Assembly: GCF_964204645.1 (NCBI RefSeq)
Contig: NC_134026.1
Location: 20,850,650-20,914,649 of the forward strand
DNA length: 64,000 bases
Direction of reading: 5' to 3'
Source of the DNA: Tubulanus polymorphus
Taxonomy: Eukaryota; Nemertea; Palaeonemertea; Tubulaniformes; Tubulanidae
A model generated the notes under the pieces. The model worked only from the letters and a program-made list of their open reading frames with translations. It was not told where the DNA came from and did no database searches. The first letter of the stretch is position 1; each line of letters starts with the position of its first letter. A program made the position numbers and the translations under genes. Shown here piece by piece: positions 37,801 to 48,589 of the stretch.

Positions 37801-40800
37801 TTTTCAATAACAATTAGTCCGTAGCTGCTAGCACCAGAGTTATTTTAGGTCTTTTTCAAACAGACTTTTTCAAGAAACTTAAATAGCGGTATACTTGCAT
37901 TTTTGTGACCGCACTTTGTACCCTTGGTGTGTATATACCAGTATTCAAGATTGATCTTAGAAATATCATCATGCTTGTGTTTGATTTTTTTGAAATTTTT
38001 TCTGTATAGGAAGCACAAGAAGATTATCACAGTGAATTGCTGAACACTGTAGCTGGACATCAATTAGATGTCGTAAATAGGGCTAAAAAGTGAGTTCTGG
38101 CAGAATGTGAAATGTACGAGTCTCTATTGATAATAATTCACGCATTGTGTCTTGAAATTTGAAATGTTAAAATCTAACCGATTGCAGAACGGGTAAAATG
38201 ACTAAAGTGGAAGCTCGAGAACTTACCGAGAAATTAACAGCCGAATTAAAAGAGGCTAAAGACAAAATGGAGAAAGAGCGAGAACGCCAGCAACTTGAAC
38301 TTCACAATAAACTCAGTGCTAAAAAGAAACAGCGTCTTCAAGAACAGGTAGACTTGTTTAGATAGTTCCTATTTTGTTACTGCATGGGCCAAATTCGGTT
38401 TTCATACCTAGTCGGCTAGTGGTCGGAACCAATATCCAAATGTGTTCAATTTCCAAACTATTTCCCGACTATAGTTCCGACTAACTGACATTCGGTTTCA
38501 TTTGGTTCGACTCTCTCAGATAACCGAGGTTGGCCATGTGTATCTTAGTTGTTCCTTCCCAAAAATGATGGCTGCCTCTTTTGGCGAATTGCCTACAAAG
38601 AGATTTATACACATGTTAAGAAAACTTTTGTTTATTTAGAATCACTAAAAAATTGTGATATAATTAGATTCTATGATGGCAGCCATAATTTCTGGAATTT
38701 TCTGTACTTACAGCAATGAGCTTTCTATTAATGCACATTTTATTTTGAACTCCCAGCAAAGATGTGCAAGATTTTTTGAGAGAGGTGGCCATAAAGTCTT
38801 CAGAAATTCAGATCATTTCTATTTCAATGAAGGTTGTCTTAATTTAGTACTGTGTCCCATAGACTCAAGTACAACCCCTGATCTATGGTAATCCAACCCA
38901 TGCTTCCATCTGACAGAGTCCTGAAGCACTGATGTTCCTACCCCCACTGATTGGGGATCCTCAGCCTTCCCTGGAGTCTCCAAATGTGCGTCCCTTTGGA
39001 CCGCACACGATTCATGGACAGCTTGCTGGCCTACCACCTGATCAGTTCATTAAGAAATGAAAAAAAATCAATCCTTGTCTAGATCTCAGGTACTGGTATC
39101 ATCTAAAACCCCCTAGAATGCAGATACGTTTCAATCGTTTCAATTCTTTGTTTTAGGCGCAGTTACATTCGAAGGAGCTCTCCGAGTACATGGATAAAGA
39201 AACTCAAAGCGTCGAAGACGGCCCTGTCGATCCGGTCGCCTTATTTACCCGACGTCAAAACATGTTGTCTCACCAGCGAATGGAGCGCAGCGAACTGGAG
39301 AATAAAATTGACCAGGAACACGCGGACGAACTGTTGAAACTGCGAGAAAATCTCACCCATCAAATTGATGCCGATCTTGACGCGAAGAAGAAGGCTCTCC
39401 TCGAACAGATGAAAGAACAAGGTATCTCTTATGTTGATTCAGAGCTACATTGGGTCACTAACAAATGGTTCAATGTCCCTGCATTTTACTAGGTTTTTGA
39501 CATTCATACCTATACCCATTTTTAGGCGCATACACCGATGATCAGATCCGGAGAATTCTCCGCGAACACGAACAAGAGACGAAGAACTTGGAAGAAATGC
39601 AGACAAACGAAATGATGAGACAGGAGAATAAATTCAAGGAGAAACTGGCGAAAAATCGCGAAAGTTGGATCAAACGAATGGAAGAAGAAAAACAAGAACA
39701 AGAACAGCTTCGAAACCATGAGGATAATGTAGTTAGGTCAGTATTTTGTGTGGTAGAATGAGCAAAACAGTTTGACTCGACTAAACTTAATACACACAGG
39801 GCGTTATCCACTTAACCCTGGTGCTCATACCTTCATTGTGCACGTAGTGTTTGTAAGTGAGATTTGTTTGTTTGTAGCAAAAATATCTCGCTGCGCAAAC
39901 GATGTGCCATTCTTTCTGTTAAATTCGCCTTTTCTTTACAGAAATATAATGGATAAACAGGTTTCGATGTCCGACGCGGAAAGGGAGCAGATTCTGAAAG
40001 AGCATGAGAAGCACATGGTCACCTTAGAGAACAGGTCATTGTTGGAAATTGCAGAATCTCCTGAATGTACCAGATCAGCCGTAATTGTCGGCATGATTTG
40101 TGTATGATCGTTTTTCAGTAATTGATATTACTTTTTCGTATTTCAGTTTAACCCTGAACAAACTACGTCAGAAGCACATGCTCGAACAACGCTTAGCCCA
40201 AAAGCGAGCGGCGCAAATTGAGAAACTTGATAAAAAACAAAATACAGAAAACAAGGTGATTTTGTTTTACTTTTTGATGAAAAGTCGCTATACTGGTAGC
40301 TTAAAAAAGTGCTTTTCCTTGACTAAAAATTATCTTTTGCTCTCTGTAAGAGAATTTTGTTCATTTCATGGAGATACGTTAGACTTTGAAATGAATTAAT
40401 GGAGTAAATACCCAAACCAAACTCATTAAGTCCTTATGCAGTGACAGAAAATGAGACTGACATGATATGGGAGTCAAAAGCAAAATTGACCTTATCGCAA
40501 AACTCACAATTCACATTGTAAGATGTTTTTTCTCGATTTTCAGAAATTGAAACAGATGATAGAAGACGACGAAGAGTTAGACGAAGCGGAAATTCATCAG
40601 CAAAAAGTAGACATGTTGAAGAAACACGCTGAACAGAAAATATCAGTTCTTCAAGGGGAAAAACTGAAAATAGAAGATGAACTAGAACAGGTAGCAAAAT
40701 GAGACAAATGCAGTGGACACTGCTTTGTTTCATAGTACATGTAGTTAACTGAAACTACCACTCAAGAATGTTTACAAAGCATTTTGGAAATGTTTGAATT

Positions 40801-43800
40801 TCCCTTATACCAGATTTGTGTCCAAACACTTCTAGTATAGGGCAGAGTGCTTTAAGCATCTACATATAATGTACTACCCCCACTAAATATCTTGATATAC
40901 CGGTATGCTTAAATTTCACTGATTGCAAACCAAATCATCTTTGTATGTGACTGAGGTTCAGTTATACTGAGAGATTTTAGTGGCTGTGTAGGTCCAGGAA
41001 CCTACCTCATTCAAAACCAGATTAATCAGCAGGTCAAGCTGCTATCCAGACCTATATTTACAGAACAGTACAGTTAAGGAGAGTCTTCTGTACTCGCCTT
41101 CAATAAAGTATGCAGAATAAACCAATTTTTGGACGGAATGTGATGATAAAGTTGGATGATAATGATAATCGACCTTGATGCATGAATGTATGCCTTTCAT
41201 TATGTACAGATTCGAGCTGAAATGATGCAGGATAGGGTCCTAGCGTTGAAAGATCAGGAAGAACGTTTGGCTGCGATGCTTGCTAATTTACAGCTTGAGA
41301 AAGCTAAAGAGGTACGTACATGGGTTTTGTTTATTATATACCGCGGTACCTGTTTTCTACCTGTTTATTTTATACAATATATTTTGAATGGTATATATAT
41401 CATAGTATATAATCATAATATATAGATCTATATTGAATTGGAAAATTACATGAAAATTATATTTCGCAGTTGGCGAAGATCGAAGAACAACAGAAAGCAA
41501 TCAACAATTTGAAATCCAGTCTGATGGATGATCTGACAGATCGTGGCGTACTCTCTAACCCCGAGTGTCAAAGAGTCATTGAAATTCACCAGCAGGTAAC
41601 CACACCTACCGAACAACCTTACATTATGTGCTGATGATTAATTACCGAATATCGCGATGAATTGAGACGTTTTGTTTGTTTTTAATAGGAAAAAGAAAAA
41701 CTCAACAAAAAACTTGAAGTGCAAAGACAAAAACAAGAAAAGGTTTGTAGTAAGCAGAATGTTGTCGTCAACAAGTCCATTATTAGATTTTGAAATTTTG
41801 TGCATGCATTCTCGTTAATCTTAAAATTCAGTTTTTGAAGAGTAAACTGCAAGAAAAAATGTCCAAGAGGGAAGCGAATTTAGTTTATCAGCAAGACCAA
41901 GAAATCATGCAGGCAACGTCAATGGGAACTAATAAAACAGCAGCTCGACTCAGAAAGGCAGCTCTGATGAGTAAACACGTATTGGAAATGGAACAATTGA
42001 GGTGCGCACTTACAAATGAATAACAGTCTACCCTCGATTATCCGCCCTCCAATTAACTGCCATTCCAGAGGCGGATTTTGGGGGTGGTCTCAGGAGTCTG
42101 GACTCATGCCTTCCCATTGAAGTTGCCCTTTTCGTCAAGACAAAAATCGCTCAGAATCTGCTGATTTGACACGCATCATTTCAGAAAATGCATATTTTCC
42201 GATGTATCTCTAAGACCGATGGTGGGACCCGCTAGTACGACATACCTGCTTTATCTGAAAAATGCCTTTTCTTTTCTTCTGGACCCTGGCCTCCCAGATT
42301 TCCTAGATCCGCCCCTGCATTCTAAATATCCACAGTAAAATGCCTGTGTACAGATTTCCCTAACGCAATTTGTGCTTGACTATTGCCAAATTCACTTACG
42401 CCAACCGCCACGGTATATTTGTTTCAAAAGAGCTTTTATAGTCTAGTATATTCCAGCAAATACGGCATTATCCACCAAAATAAGCCTTGTCCCAAAGTTG
42501 CCAGATGACCGGTAGACTAATTCATTGGTTAATTGATTACAAATATTGCATATAGAATGAGGCTTGAGCTGAACTGTGAAATATGGAAAATGACTTTTGA
42601 TTAATAATTTCGAATTTTGTTTTAGAAATCGTATTGAAAGGGAAATTGAACAGAATCTTCAAGAGTTGAGAAGGCAGTTCGAAATGAAAAAGATGTCTTT
42701 GATGCAAGAGAGGGTAAGCGATTGAAGAATCGTTTTCATTCAATCCTATCTTGTTAGAAAAACTGCTCGGGAAATCTTTTGTGATGGTCTGTAAATGTGA
42801 TATTTCTAGGAGCTGCAGTTCATTGCGGGGTTAGTGCGATTGGGTCATTTCCAGAAGGACGAATTATTAGATGTGTTACACTTGTTGTTTCCCATGAAAT
42901 CGGAAGAAGAAATCGCTAACCTGTTCGCTCAGATTTACACGAAAGAAAAAGAACCCGAAACGCAAGAAGAATACGAACAGCAACAAAAAGCGTAAGTTTA
43001 TTTTTTGTCTGATGAAGGATGCTCTGATGAAGGATGTAAGAATCATTTTGTAGTAATAGCTTTGGTTGAAATCCTAGTTCGTTAATTGCATGTCAATCAT
43101 CCAAACACTTGGTGAACTATGTCGCTGCTTGACGAAACTAATGGAAAATCTGTACAAAGCATGATAACATATATAACTCAGGCTCGTACCTAACCCTAAG
43201 GGAACCTCTGCTTATTGATGAATTTTCGCTCTCTAGTTTGATCCCCTCCAAATAAAAATGTTTTCATGAATCAAACCCCGCAATATCAGAGCTGGGTAGG
43301 AGCCTGCTATCATTTATGTGACCTCTTGTTGGGGCTTATTATGTGTATATTTACTATTTCTTAACCTGAACAGGTACTTGTTCATTTATTTTACATTTTC
43401 ATAGTTAATTGTCCTGTGCATGTTTATGTATTATGTAAAATTTTATTTTGATTTTGTTTACTATCTTCTATTCGACATAATCTAGCCACCTTCATTGTGC
43501 GTTTATTTTTTCAACAATGATGTGAATTATTCTATAAGTGATTTTGTGTACATGCGTCAAAAAATTTTCTTCTTTGTATTGTGTATAGATATGTCTGTTT
43601 GTCTATGTTACGTATACCATATGTTCTATTTTAGCCTGAGTATGAGCTCTTTATCGACATTAGCTTTGAGAATCAAAGCTGCCACTTACGGATTATCAGA
43701 TGATTCTTCGCCATTACTTAAAAGAAGGTAAGTAGTGAGCACTGCATAGTGTAGAAATGATAATTCATTAGGGGAGATATATTAGATAGATCTTGGAGTA

Positions 43801-46008
43801 ATGATTACTCCAAGGATAGATTCATTGGAATTGTACAAAAATTAGAAAGTATCAACAGATAGCTAACCGCTTTTCAATGCTGTAATTTATCTAGAATTAA
43901 AATGGCATGGTAGATGGCGCAGGCCTAAAAATAGATTTGCCTTTATATTGTACGTTGGTTATACCATGGACTTTGTTTAAAAGTCCATGGTTACCAGATA
44001 TACATAGCCTATGATTAGCTTAGAGTCTGATTGTAGTTATTATAGATAGCTGCTAATGTCCACTATAATGATGTATTCATTACTTCATGGCCCAAATTTG
44101 TTCTAATAAATCATCTTTCCCTAAATACCAGATGATCTTACAGGTTACCCTAAAACAACGTCTAGATTCTAGACCACCAACTTCCGAACTGGGGTTCTGA
44201 ACTACTTGTTTGGAATCTCAGAACTTGGCCTTCCTGAGTTATGTTCTCTCCTTACCACTCTAAAAGGTCAATTTGATTATCAATTTTGAGAGACTATTGT
44301 TAGGCTACTGATGCTGACAATTCATAGCAGAAATGAACTGTATTTTTGATGGGATTTTCAGTTTCAGTACACCACCAGAGTTTGACATCAGCTTCCTCAG
44401 TGGAAATAATGATGATTTAACGCCAAGTATAAAGTATGACACAGTTGGTCGATGTGCTACTAACATTTGTTACGTTTGAAATTGTATTCATTTACTTAAC
44501 AACATTTAATTATTCTATTGTTGGCTTTGTCATGGTATTATTGTGTTTTGACTTCCTGTATGTAGTGGTATTTTCTAAAAAAAACTTGCACGTTGTATAA
44601 TGTATTTGTTGTCAATATTTCTTGCACATATTTCTATGCTTGTTCTCTTCTATGCGGTACTGTTTTTATGTGTTGTGTTGTAGTAATCCTCTTCCTAATA
44701 ATGTCCCTGACTTCTTGAGGAGGGGATGATATTGTTTTGGGTGTACCCTGTCTGTGTCTACGTGAATTTTGTTACTGCAATAACTCAAAAACCAGTTGGA
44801 ATAAAATAGTTTGATATTCATGTCAAGTGTAGCGTGGTGTGAAGATGAACTTATTTGATTTGAAGGAAATCGTATTCAAGACGGCTGTCTTGGCTTAGAA
44901 GAGGCCAGCTTCGATTTAAAAAAATGTAGATTTTGACGTATAACTGTGAATGTACTTCATTTAATCAAAGCTATGATATCTTATGAATTATTCAATTTGA
45001 GGGAATAATCGATGAGAATGCAAATAACTGCATATCAATTTTTGATTTATTCAATTTAATGACGGTCGAAGTAGATTTTTGGTTAACAAAAAGCAATGTT
45101 GATACCAGACCTGAGTTAGGGAGGTTTACAGGAAACTAGTTGTTCTCTCGTTTTCATACATTTAATTTTTCATACATGAATAACGGGGCAGAGATTTTCG
45201 ATTATTGAGAAAATGTTTCAGTCGTTATAGCGGAGGCTTGACTAGACTGCTATAGCCTTGAAATTAACCCATATAAGATGATATAAGTGATGGGAATGCA
45301 TGCATAGAAATCAATGAGTTCCGGTAGCAGGCGGAACTTATAATCCTATGAATACCAGCCTTAAAACGGTTTATAAAGAATCTACACAAAATTCTGCAAA
45401 TCCGTAACTTCTCCAATTTTTAAGCTTTTGTAAGCATAGAATTTTGAACCATGGCCTATGGTTGCACAATGGTACAGTAGAATTCGCTTAATTTGGTTTT
45501 TTTTCTCCGGATTTTCGCATTATTCGGATGAAATATTTGGTCCATTTAACCTGGAACAATGTAAACTATTATTCATAATACGGATATTACTTCACTCAAA
45601 GAAATCTGGGCAGTCCCTAGTCATTCGAACTAACTTTACTGTGCATACAACAATACAAGGACCTAGATAATATGGTACTCAATTCTAGCTAGGAGATCCT
45701 TATTCCTAATATATATATATATATATATCCGAGGCCTGGCAAGATTTTAATGTATAAGCATGACAACTAGTCGGTCCTAAAACAGAAAAGATTCAACCAT
45801 TTTTCGAATCTTCTTTTACAGGAAGAAGAAAAAGAAAAGCAAACGATTCGGTAAATTATTGGGCAAAGAGAAAACAATGGATGTTGATGACGAGTTGCCA
45901 CCTCTAACCGGATTCCGTCCACGTCCCGAAGGCCAAAGTTCTAACGATGTCGTCGATGATCAGCAAATACAGGCTCGCAACAAGAAATTGCCTCCAATCA
46001 ATACGTGA
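28830..46008 (+). CDS. EVC2: EVC2 / limbin, ciliary Hedgehog-signalling membrane protein
   Basis: Partner of EVC at the ciliary base. Exons: 28,830-29,681; 31,102-31,348; 31,811-31,978; 32,476-32,723; 33,037-33,183; 33,961-34,189; 34,598-34,728; 35,213-35,284; 35,447-35,581; 35,695-35,783; 36,009-36,086; 36,597-36,840; 36,988-37,068; 37,188-37,298; 37,539-37,763; 38,010-38,089; 38,188-38,347; 39,157-39,421; 39,526-39,736; 39,942-40,034; 40,147-40,255; 40,544-40,690; 41,210-41,311; 41,470-41,595; 41,689-41,742; 41,832-42,001; 42,626-42,713; 42,810-42,991; 43,635-43,727; 44,362-44,433; 45,822-46,008. All are GT-AG and phase-consistent, giving 1,731 residues (1,721 from the second ATG at 28,860, which starts a good signal peptide). 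Order: ectodomain of about 680 residues with Ig/DUF11-like repeats (HSSTYSSEAASNV, HAPSSNSDAYDLKL) and a KRRKR site; one membrane helix (about 704-730); long coiled coil. ILSTINTDIDIG and FIAGLVRLGHFQKDELLDVL match human limbin blocks. The ectodomain is much longer than human. Confidence 0.88.
30144..30672. mobile_element. large foldback element in EVC2 intron 1
   Basis: The ends are inverted: left TTTAAGGGGCACTCAGGTCG, right CGACCTGAGTGCTGCTTTA. The block GGCGACCTGAGCGC and CAGCGACTGG-type blocks recur several times inside in both orientations. CACATGATCAATTGAA is present twice (about 30,445 and 30,484). GC content is higher than in the surrounding intron. No transposase frame is seen. Confidence 0.65.
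32046..32115 (-). repeat. dispersed repeat tail, second copy
   Basis: Read on minus, it matches the tail of the repeat at 1,838-2,335 and 59,245-59,331: GTGGGTTTGTAAGGGACACC, an ATCAAATC-rich stretch, then TACCAATCAAATAAAG. It lies in an EVC2 intron. Confidence 0.55.
33556..33770. mobile_element. foldback element in EVC2 intron 5
   Basis: Arms of about 80 bp are inverted copies: the left starts TAAGATAAAAACCCACTATG and the right ends CATAGTGGGTTTTTATCTTA. A short GTCAGGT/ACCTGAC palindrome lies between them. Outer bases are compatible with a TA target. Confidence 0.85.
34314..34424. mobile_element. short palindromic element in EVC2 intron 6
   Basis: GGGCTGGTTTTATAGAC pairs with GTCTATAAAACCTGACCC, and the inner ATTACCTTTAATCCGAGGGC pairs with a near complement. 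The whole is one hairpin with a loop near 34,370. A longer relative with similar ends lies at 46,656-46,821. Confidence 0.7.
34797..35141. mobile_element. MITE in EVC2 intron 7
   Basis: The terminal inverted repeats match for about 27 bp, starting TAGTTGACAAAAACCCACAA on the left and ending in its complement on the right. The shared AAAAACCCAC motif links it to the foldback at 33,556-33,770. There is no coding capacity. Confidence 0.85.
42066..42317. mobile_element. diverged hAT-like element in EVC2 intron 26
   Basis: CAGAGGCGGATTTTGG at the left and CTAGATCCGCCCCTG at the right resemble the termini of the element at 11,047-11,257. The left end carries mutations. Confidence 0.45.
44684..44729 (+). 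CDS. EVC2: possible alternative last exon of EVC2
   Basis: A pyrimidine-rich tract ends TTGTGTTGTAG, followed by T AAT CCT CTT CCT... and TGA at 44,727-44,729. Exons ending at 43,727 and 44,433 both leave two bases, so either can join it in frame to add about 15 residues ending VPDFLRRG. AATAAA at 44,800-44,805 would finish the transcript. This would replace the polybasic tail encoded at 45,822-46,008. Inferred only from splice and poly(A) signals. Confidence 0.35.
45709..45728. repeat. TA microsatellite
   Basis: A run of about ten TA dinucleotides in the last EVC2 intron. Confidence 0.9.
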
Positions 46009-46396
46009 TTCAACATAACGCAAAAATGCCAGTATACTTCTAATATCTGTATGTCTTCATGTTTTGTCAGTATTGTAATAACATGAGAAAATAATTCTTC
46101 CTTTTTCGGCAGCTTTTTGCAATATCTACTATAAAATATACATGTACCGGTACTTCATTTTTCATAAGCTAGTAATATACAGTAGACTCCCTGTCCTAAA
46201 TCGATTAGAAAAATTATTTCTTGTAGAGATATTAGGTGATTATTTGACCATGGAACTTTAATTTCTATTTTATCCTGAAGAGATTTATAGTCAAGTCAAG
46301 TGATGATTTGACTGGAAAGGATTTGAGGAGAGTATACTGTACAGTACAGAGCGAAACCTCGTAACAACTCATTCTTCATTTGGGTCATCATTTTCC

Positions 46397-46402
46397 AATA
46401 AA
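46397..46402 (+). terminator. candidate EVC2 poly(A) signal
   Basis: AATAAA lies 389 nt after the EVC2 stop. A second, at 47,562-47,567, could serve a longer 3' UTR. Confidence 0.4.
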
Positions 46403-46655
46403 TCATTTATCGAAGTGCGTTATGAAAATGTACCACTCTTTTTATATAAATTGGTCAATAATGCTACGTTGATTTTAAAGAATTTGTATCCAAATTTAAT
46501 GCACGTTTCGCCAAAATGCGGGCTTTTACTCGGCTGGGATGGCTGGTGATCTTATGTAATTCACAGTATCAGTGTATTCGTATTTTTCATTAAGAATTGC
46601 AAATGAATGTCTTAAGCATTCACTGATATCAGTATTCATATTGAGAATTTGACAC

Positions 46656-46821
46656 CAGGGCTGGGTTTCATAGGTGTGGAAGAAAAATAGTCCCTGCGAT
46701 TATTTTGTACATTCATCAGTTATAACCATGGTTTCTCATTGTTACCATAATGGTTCTCACCTAGATTGAGGATTTAGCCCTGGGGATAACTTTGATACTC
46801 AGTCTATGAAACCGTGCCCTG
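46656..46821. mobile_element. palindromic element
   Basis: CAGGGCTGGGTTTCATAGG at the left and CTATGAAACCGTGCCCTG at the right are inverted, and inner ACCATGGTTTCTCATTG / ACCATAATGGTTCTCACC blocks add symmetry. The termini resemble those of the element at 34,314-34,424. Confidence 0.6.
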
Positions 46822-48369
46822 AAGTGCAGTAAAAGCTGGATCCAATGAGAAAATGTATTCTGAATTGAAGTGTATGTAGTATTGGTATATTTTTTCTAAG
46901 TGGAAGCAATGTTCAGATTAGATCAAAATTCAGATCCTAATCTGTCAGAATTCGTATCTTTTTTTTAAAAAACATAGATGGTATTTCATTGTTGTTCTAC
47001 CTTCCACCTGCATCACCAGTAATCTGAATTTTTACTAAATTTACATGCACAATGTATAGGAATAGGAATATATGATACTGGAAGATTCAGTATTTTGAAT
47101 AATATGATGAACTGTCTTTAATTACACTGTATTGAGGAATATATGATATAGGAAGATGCAGCATTTTGAACATGTTGAACTGCTTTTAATTACACTGTAT
47201 CAAGCTCATCAAATGGCAACTACTCTAAATTATTAGCCAAGCTAATTCAATGTACATTACACCAGTTATTCCCAAAATTTCTGAGAGAGCAGGGGAAGAA
47301 TTTAACCCTAGAAGGCATCACTTGCTCAGCTGATAAAAGCCCAGTCTATAATACCATAGCATCATCCGTCCATATTGTATTATTTGAAATATTTAGTTAT
47401 TGTTTATTAAAAGAGTATTTATCTCAACACGTTTCTGAACGTTTTTCTTCATAAATTTTTTATTTAGAAGCGCCACTGTACAGTCTAGTTAACGTTTTGT
47501 CATCTGTGATCATGTTTACTCTGTTATCTAATGATAAGAATTACTGCTATGTATAGTTACAAATAAATATATTTCATAAATAGATGCCGCACTGTTGATC
47601 TTGATTCATAAGTATCAGCTAATTAAAATATAGGAGTTCATATATTTCGGCAGGTACGCACTGGTAGAGGTCCTCCCAAGGAAAAGGATTCCTGATTCAC
47701 TCTAGGGGGTTGACATATTAGAAAGGACTACCGGTAATGTTTGGTATTAAATACCGGTACTTGTGAGAGTTTGGTGTACCTGCTCCTTAATATCTTATTA
47801 GCAGAGAATACTAATTGAGGAAAGTAATTACAGCAACCATTCAATAGAATAGAAGCGCTCGTCATCCATTCATTAAAATAACTTTTATAACCATTTTTAA
47901 GAGTTTGCATCAAAGTCAACAATGGTCCCAACTTTATGCATATCTTGCACTAGGGAGAAGCAACATCACATACTGACCTGTGAAACACGGAGCACTAGCA
48001 TTGGGCAACGCTACAGTTGTCTAAAGGGTTCCAACCCACAAAATAAACTCTCAACAGCTCCTTACTCGACTGATTGTGTAGATTTGCATCATATTCAGCA
48101 GTTACATGATCCTCTCAATAGCTCTCAACCCAACTATTCATAAGTCACCTTGTACCCGTCCAGTCAAACTTAGTTTTCATCTATTTTTTGTTTAATTTGT
48201 ACTCCAAGTTCAATTTACTTGAAGTGTCAGACAAGCTGACATTTAGATAAGTCCTCAACAATGGCTCTAACTGTGAGTTTAAATTTCAATACTCGGAAGG
48301 CATGCAACTTCACCAAAACCCAAAATGGACGAAGTCTTTTCGATATACTATGACGCATTTACAGTTTAC

Positions 48370-48375
48370 TTTATT
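48370..48375 (-). terminator. candidate NSUN2 poly(A) signal
   Basis: AATAAA on the minus strand, 215 nt after the NSUN2 stop codon. Confidence 0.55.
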
Positions 48376-48589
48376 GTCCTGTAATGAAATACAATAATGA
48401 GACATAATTCAGTCTTGATGAAATGCTATAGACAGATTATGTAGTTCCTTTTCATTACGTCACAAATGTGACCAACGGAAAACATGGCGTAAAATGTATA
48501 TTTACTGAGCACTGGCATTAAAAACAAAGTTATGGGGACATTATAAAGGACTTGAACAGTCCTTCAACCTTTTTCTTAAAATAAAAGCC

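Larger units (their letters stand above)
46009..48369. other. EVC2 3' UTR and EVC2-NSUN2 intergenic stretch
   Basis: No coding exon is supported. It contains a palindromic element (46,656-46,821), a tandem duplication of about 70 bp (47,065-47,133 and 47,136-47,201) and two TACCGGTA octamers (47,729 and 47,752). Both genes point toward it, so it is a convergent 3' region. Confidence 0.55.
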
